Source of the DNA: Entamoeba invadens IP1
Taxonomy: Eukaryota; Evosea; Mastigamoebida; Endamoebidae
Direction of reading: 5' to 3'
Assembly: GCF_000330505.1 (NCBI RefSeq)
Contig: NW_004440113.1
Span: 2,413-29,851, forward strand
DNA length: 27,439 nucleotides
The translations under genes and the position numbers were made by a program. A model generated the notes under the pieces. It was not told where the DNA came from. It saw nothing but the letters and a program-made list of their open reading frames with translations, and ran no database searches. This document shows positions 27,288-27,439 of the stretch, piece by piece. Positions within the stretch are counted from its first letter, which is position 1. The number at the start of each line of letters is the position of its first letter.

Positions 27288-27439
27288 TATGTTAAATACA
27301 AAAATATTATATATTGTTTGCTTTATGTCGCACATTAATGTGTGGTTGTTTATCATTGCAATATATCAATTTAATATCTTTAAATAGTTAAATAAATGTT
27401 TGTGTGTGGTTATATTCAATTTTATATTCTTATTGTTTA

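Noticed and set aside
27174..27356. 60-codon minus-strand frame with a helix-turn-helix look (VAQLANHFGVRQ)
   Set aside because: Most of it is read from the MITE's own repeats and continues into A/T flank; it is not conserved as a frame in the other MITE copy's context.

Overview
The window looks like a piece of an AT-rich protist nuclear genome. Almost everything outside the genes is A/T homopolymer and (TTA)n sequence, and the few cellular genes stand out as islands of higher G+C. There are no operons, Shine-Dalgarno sites, rRNA, tRNA or CRISPR. The one intact cellular gene is a TATA-box-binding protein at 18.1-18.9 kb (minus). Read from its internal ATG it has 233 residues, very close to the Entamoeba TBP length I remember. 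With the abundance of hAT and Tc1/mariner/pogo-type DNA transposons, I suspect an Entamoeba-like amoeba (perhaps a reptile species such as E. invadens). That is an inference, not an observation.

Layout. 1-1.87 kb is AT-rich and holds a small broken lysine-rich ORF with BED-finger flavour. 1.87-4.09 kb is an unusual element with perfect 177-bp terminal inverted repeats and three inward or internal genes that I cannot assign. 4.1-6.6 kb is gene-poor. 6.97-8.44 kb is a non-autonomous hAT element with an 8-bp target duplication, inserted in what looks like a decayed coding exon. 8.66-16.97 kb is a nested stack: a pogo-like MITE (a 208-bp, end-truncated copy of the complete 220-bp MITE at 27.07-27.29 kb), a matching 25-bp inverted repeat at 8.89 and 16.01 kb, a 437-bp MITE with a CGCCGA motif, a decayed minus-strand coding locus, a frameshifted hAT transposase gene (11.9-15.2 kb), an inverted repeat around a microsatellite, and a 900-bp element that split the terminal repeat of the pogo-like element.

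From 17.1 to 19.8 kb lies the cellular island: a broken Vip1/BPA1-like RRM protein gene, the intact TBP gene on the opposite strand, and a broken EF-hand gene. A 1.1-kb TA-flanked MITE (19.84-20.97 kb), a TTAA-flanked element with a long (TTA)n tract (21.26-23.52 kb) and a second, unrelated and also broken hAT transposase on the minus strand (23.77-26.41 kb) follow.

Overall the region is a transposon graveyard around one conserved housekeeping gene. Both hAT transposases are frameshifted and cannot act as they stand, so the short non-autonomous elements must have been moved by enzymes encoded elsewhere. Near-identity of the two pogo-like MITE copies and perfect identity of the 177-bp repeats point to recent mobility or gene conversion. 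The strongest candidate for something undescribed is the 1.87-4.09 kb element: identical inverted repeats carry both the promoter-like leader and the start codon of two converging, related genes, and no recognisable transposase is present.
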